Source: Heterobasidion occidentale (taxonomy: Eukaryota; Basidiomycota; Agaricomycetes; Russulales; Bondarzewiaceae). Taken from it: a DNA stretch of 64,000 bases. Under the pieces are notes generated by a model. That model was not told the DNA's origin. It worked only from the letters and a program-made list of their open reading frames with translations, and ran no database searches. Location: the NCBI GenBank assembly GCA_039111635.1, contig JBCAQO010000003.1:1-64000 (forward strand), in the 5' to 3' direction. How positions within the stretch are numbered: position 1 is the first letter of the stretch; each line of letters starts with the position of its first letter. A program made the translations under genes and the position numbers. Of the stretch, positions 63,501 through 64,000 are shown piece by piece.

Positions 63501-64000
63501 CTCGGTCAAGTGATCAGAAAGTGTGGCGACGCTTTACCCATCTATGGTCGGTTCCTCCTATGCCTCGACGTGTGTGTTAGTCCCCATAGTTATCCTTCTT
63601 TTTTTCACTCCCAGCCGATGCCTTGATTCCACCCCTGTTCGCAGCCGTGAGAGCGTCTCACCTCCCCACCGTGCTGCGCGCGTCTTCGCTGTCCCTTTTG
63701 GCACAGTGCGCTGAAACGTGCGACGTCGCCCTCATGCCGTACGGCGCGGACCTGGCAGAAGCGATGCTGGACTTGTTGCAGCTTGAAAGCGTGCGAGCAG
63801 CGCCGAACGCCCCCGCCCCAACGCGCGCGCGGGAGGCAGACACGGAAGCGCAAGATCAGCGATAAACGATCATCGGCCTGTCCCAAATGAATCCTTGGAT
63901 AGCCACCCCTCCTCCCGCAACTCCAAGTATCCCCCTTTGCGCCGTGCCGCGCTGCATTTTCTCGCGCTGCTGGCACGCGCTTACACCATCCACATCTTCG
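60596..64000 (+). CDS. RTP1/TANGO6-like protein, partial at window end
   Basis: Exons 60596-61314, 61371-61617, 61672-62195, 62248-62478 and 62532-62869 join in phase through 52-56 bp introns. A further exon runs from about 62880 to 63545-63570, and the last one from about 63615 leaves the window. The protein is an all-helical HEAT/ARM-like repeat scaffold with an acidic Asp/Glu run (about 62735-62795). The segment with Ala-Leu-Ile-Pro-Pro-Leu-Phe and Leu-Arg-Ala-Ser-Ser-Leu-Ser (63618-63700) matches the RTP1 C1 region. Near 63930, Pro-Pro-Leu-Arg-Arg-Ala-Ala-Leu-His-Phe-Leu matches the C2 region. Yeast Rtp1 helps assemble and import RNA polymerase II. The frame changes near 62870 (only a 14-base 'intron' would explain it) and between 63790 and 63880. 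Confidence 0.82.

Overview
The window is nuclear DNA of a filamentous basidiomycete, most likely an Agaricomycete. The evidence is intron-dense genes with 45-100 bp GT-AG introns, high-GC coding sequence, a MYND-SET methyltransferase, a KDM5 demethylase, 14-3-3, a CorA transporter, a Ty1/copia element of fungal type, and a TET/JBP-type dioxygenase of the family expanded in mushroom-forming fungi. The species cannot be named from this sequence alone.

The left part (about 1-26.7 kb) is accessory DNA. Two inverted arms (about 1.04-3.2 kb and 11.6-14.0 kb, up to about 95% identical in their best blocks) each hold a 140-bp-period satellite and two copies of a paired hairpin. They enclose two convergent genes for 2-oxoglutarate/Fe(II) dioxygenases: a JmjC protein (plus strand) and an intact 503-aa TET/JBP-like protein (minus strand). 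A 22-bp satellite lies between their 3' ends. Outside the block come two uncharacterised genes (one intact, 259 aa), then 9 kb of satellite arrays sharing a GTCGTCTG/CAGACGAC core. A recent copia element with 5-bp target duplications is inserted in these arrays.

The middle (about 26.7-43.6 kb) is a repeat-rich transition zone. It has a dispersed 0.3-kb repeat (one copy split by a solo LTR), three tandem palindromes, a 105-bp near-perfect hairpin, a SINE-like tRNA relic, a 3'-terminal fragment of a PP4 regulatory subunit 3 (PSY2/SMEK) gene, exon-sized look-alikes of the end of 14-3-3 exon 1, and two lineage-specific genes, one of them TPR-like.

The right part (about 43.9-64 kb) is compact and conserved: MYND-SET (-), TRAPPC2L/Tca17 (-), CorA Mg2+ transporter (+), KDM5 (-), 14-3-3 (-) and RTP1/TANGO6 (+, running off the end). 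TRAPPC2L/CorA and 14-3-3/RTP1 are divergent pairs; CorA/KDM5 are convergent.

A caution for every gene model: several genes that should be functional (KDM5, CorA) and the young copia element show repeated one-base frame breaks, most easily restored by adding one base and often in short homopolymers. The TET/JBP, MYND-SET, TRAPPC2L, 14-3-3 and 259-aa genes splice into clean frames. The breaks look more like residual sequencing errors than biology, but that needs reads to decide.
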